14,639 nt of DNA from Rhodocyclaceae bacterium UBA2250 (GTDB lineage Bacteria; Pseudomonadota; Gammaproteobacteria; Burkholderiales; Rhodocyclaceae): assembly GCA_002347285.1 (NCBI GenBank), contig DDXW01000074.1, forward strand, positions 1 through 14,639. The letters are read 5' to 3'. Of this stretch, positions 13,483 to 14,639 are shown piece by piece. Under the pieces are notes generated by a model. That model made no database searches, was not told the origin of the DNA, and saw only the letters and a program-made list of their open reading frames with translations. The position numbers and the translations under genes are program-made. The first letter of the stretch is position 1; each line of letters begins with the position of its first letter.

Positions 13483-13507
13483 TATATACCCCATGAGAGA
13501 GAACAAC

Positions 13508-14509
13508 ATGCATCCTGCCCTGATCCTGTCGGCGGCAGCCGCGTTCGCGCTTGCCGCCTCGCCGGCGCCGAGTCTTGCGCAGCCGGCGGCGCATACCGTG
13601 GCACTGCGCGAGGTCCGGCTGACGCTTCCCGCCGAGGCCGTCATCGAGGCGACGAAGCAGGCGACCGTCGCCACGCAGGTGTCGGGCCGCATCGTCGCCG
13701 TGAAGGTCGAGGCAGGCGACCGCGTCAAGCCCGGCCAGCTGCTGATGAGCGTCGATGCGCGCGAGGCGACCGAGAACGTCGCCGCCGCGCGGGCACAGCT
13801 CGTGCAGGCCGAGGCGAACTACCGGCGCACGCGGAACCTCTTCAAGCAGAAGTTCGTCAGCGAGGCCGCGCTCGACGCCGCCGAAGCGGCGCTCAAGTCG
13901 GCGCGCGCGCAGGCCGGGGCGGCCGGCGCCGGCGCCTCGCACGCCGCCGTCACGGCCCCGATCGCCGGCATCGTCGCCCTGCGCCACGCCGAGCTCGGCG
14001 ACCTGGCGACGCCGGGCAAGCCGCTCGTGACGGTGTTCGACCCGCAGGGCCTGCGTGCCCTCGCCAGCATTCCGCAGTTCAAGCTCAAGGAAGCGCAACG
14101 GGCGAAGAGCGCGCGCGTCGAATTTCCCGAAACGGGGCGCTGGCTCGACGGCGCGCGCATCGAGATCCTGCCGACCATCGACGCGCAGAGCCACACCGCC
14201 ACGGCGCGCGTCTACCTGCCTGCCGGCACCGAGGGCATCGTGCCGGGCATGGCCGCGCGCGTGCATTTCGTCGTCGGCCAGGCGAAGAAGCTGACCGTGC
14301 CGCCGCAGGCGATCCTGCGCCGCGGCGAGATCAGCGCCGTCTATGTGCTGAAGGACGGCAAGGCCTCATTGCGGCCCCAGTTGCGGCAGGTGCGCCTCGG
14401 CGAGGCGGTCGCCGGCGGTGAGCTGGAAGTCCTGTCCGGCCTCGCCGCCGGCGAGACGGTGAGCCTCGAACCGGTCAAGACCGGCATCGAGATGAAACAG
14501 GCCAGGTAA
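13508..14509 (+). CDS. RND efflux periplasmic adaptor (membrane fusion protein)
   Basis: This 333-residue exported protein has a signal peptide (cleavage likely after SLA, residue 24). It then has the adaptor plan of the HlyD/MdtA family: a beta-barrel strand, a lipoyl half-motif with ATQVSGRIVAVKVEAGDRVKPGQLL (about 55-79), a short alpha-helical hairpin (about 86-135) with AEANYRRTRNLFKQKFVSEAALD, the second lipoyl half VTAPIAGIVALRHAELGDLATPGKPL (148-173), and the barrel and membrane-proximal domains up to LSGLAAGETVSLEP. It links the inner-membrane RND pump to an outer-membrane channel; the drug or metal substrate is not readable. The start at 13508 has GAGAG eight bases upstream. An in-frame ATG at 13493 lacks a ribosome site but would be nearly leaderless if the proposed promoter is right. 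The pump gene follows one base after the stop. Confidence 0.88.
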   Translation: MHPALILSAAAAFALAASPAPSLAQPAAHTVALREVRLTLPAEAVIEATKQATVATQVSGRIVAVKVEAGDRVKPGQLLMSVDAREATENVAAARAQLVQAEANYRRTRNLFKQKFVSEAALDAAEAALKSARAQAGAAGAGASHAAVTAPIAGIVALRHAELGDLATPGKPLVTVFDPQGLRALASIPQFKLKEAQRAKSARVEFPETGRWLDGARIEILPTIDAQSHTATARVYLPAGTEGIVPGMAARVHFVVGQAKKLTVPPQAILRRGEISAVYVLKDGKASLRPQLRQVRLGEAVAGGELEVLSGLAAGETVSLEPVKTGIEMKQAR

Positions 14510-14510
14510 C

Positions 14511-14639
14511 GTGGGTATCTCCGGACGTATCGCGGAGCTCTTCCTCCGCAACGCCCTGACGCCGCTGATCGCGCTGGTGGCGCTGCTGCTCGGCATCTTC
14601 GCCACGCTGATCACGCCGCGCGAGGAAGAACCGCAGATC
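14511..14639 (+). CDS. RND efflux pump (AcrB/HAE1-type inner-membrane transporter), N-terminal fragment
   Basis: The window ends after 43 codons. The GTG start at 14511 comes one base after the adaptor stop, with AGG a few bases before it. The translation reads VGISGRIAELFLRNALTPLI, then a hydrophobic first helix ending LITPREEEPQI. An amphipathic start, a single helix and then the conserved TPREEEPQI at the periplasmic side is the usual N-terminus of hydrophobe/amphiphile RND pumps (over 1,000 residues when complete). It forms a tripartite export system with the adaptor. The substrate cannot be told. Confidence 0.85.
   Translation, partial: MGISGRIAELFLRNALTPLIALVALLLGIFATLITPREEEPQI

Noticed and set aside
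1..14639. CRISPR array, tRNA, rRNA, insertion sequence, phage or toxin-antitoxin module
   Set aside because: I searched by eye for repeat-spacer patterns, CCA-ended cloverleafs, rRNA landmarks, transposase motifs and small paired genes and found none.

Overview
The window is GC-rich double-stranded genomic DNA from a Gram-negative bacterium. It carries a lipoprotein signal, periplasmic proteins, an RND efflux adaptor and a WecB-type sugar epimerase. Codon use and gene types fit a betaproteobacterium, possibly of the Rhodocyclales. That placement is inference: no rRNA or taxonomic marker gene is present. Almost the whole window is coding. I see no tRNA, rRNA, CRISPR array, insertion sequence or phage gene.

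Layout. Positions 1-131 (minus strand) hold the N-terminus of a glycosyltransferase. Just upstream of it, 145-3051 (minus) is one uninterrupted reading frame that should not exist in a normal genome. Its first 626 codons are a P2-type cation-transporting ATPase cut off inside the TGDG motif. Its last 342 codons are UDP-GlcNAc 2-epimerase (WecB) lacking about 36 N-terminal residues. The join lies near 1171-1176 and coincides with a change from very GC-rich DNA to more moderate, polysaccharide-locus-like DNA. It is either an unusual deletion/recombination product or an assembly chimera. This is the most important point to check in the window.

From 3052 onward the genes look ordinary. A tandem UspA protein is divergent from the ATPase (3145-4032, +). 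A KefB-like cation/proton antiporter is translationally coupled to a two-helix 79-residue membrane protein (6033-4040, -). A lemA - TPM - TPM operon runs 6119-8063 (+). A single-domain UspA (8520-8098, -) is divergent from an NhaD-like ion transporter coupled to a second CPA2 antiporter (8633-11267, +). Then come a secreted 139-residue orphan (11326-11745, +), an MFS transporter overlapping a small CbiX-type chelatase (11793-13459, +), and the start of an RND efflux operon (adaptor 13508-14509, pump from 14511 and cut by the window end, +).

How the genes fit together. The central 8 kb is rich in ion and proton transport (a P-type ATPase remnant, a Q-D antiporter, an ion-transporter-superfamily exchanger and a D-D antiporter), with two universal stress proteins alongside. 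It reads as an ion-homeostasis and stress neighbourhood rather than a single defined system. Several short intergenic gaps carry a -10-like element (TAGAAT, TACAAT or TATACT) followed by a GC-rich stretch. The RND operon is preceded by an AT-rich perfect inverted repeat that looks like a repressor operator. Apart from the ATPase-WecB fusion I found no clearly novel multi-gene system. The less ordinary points are listed as findings.
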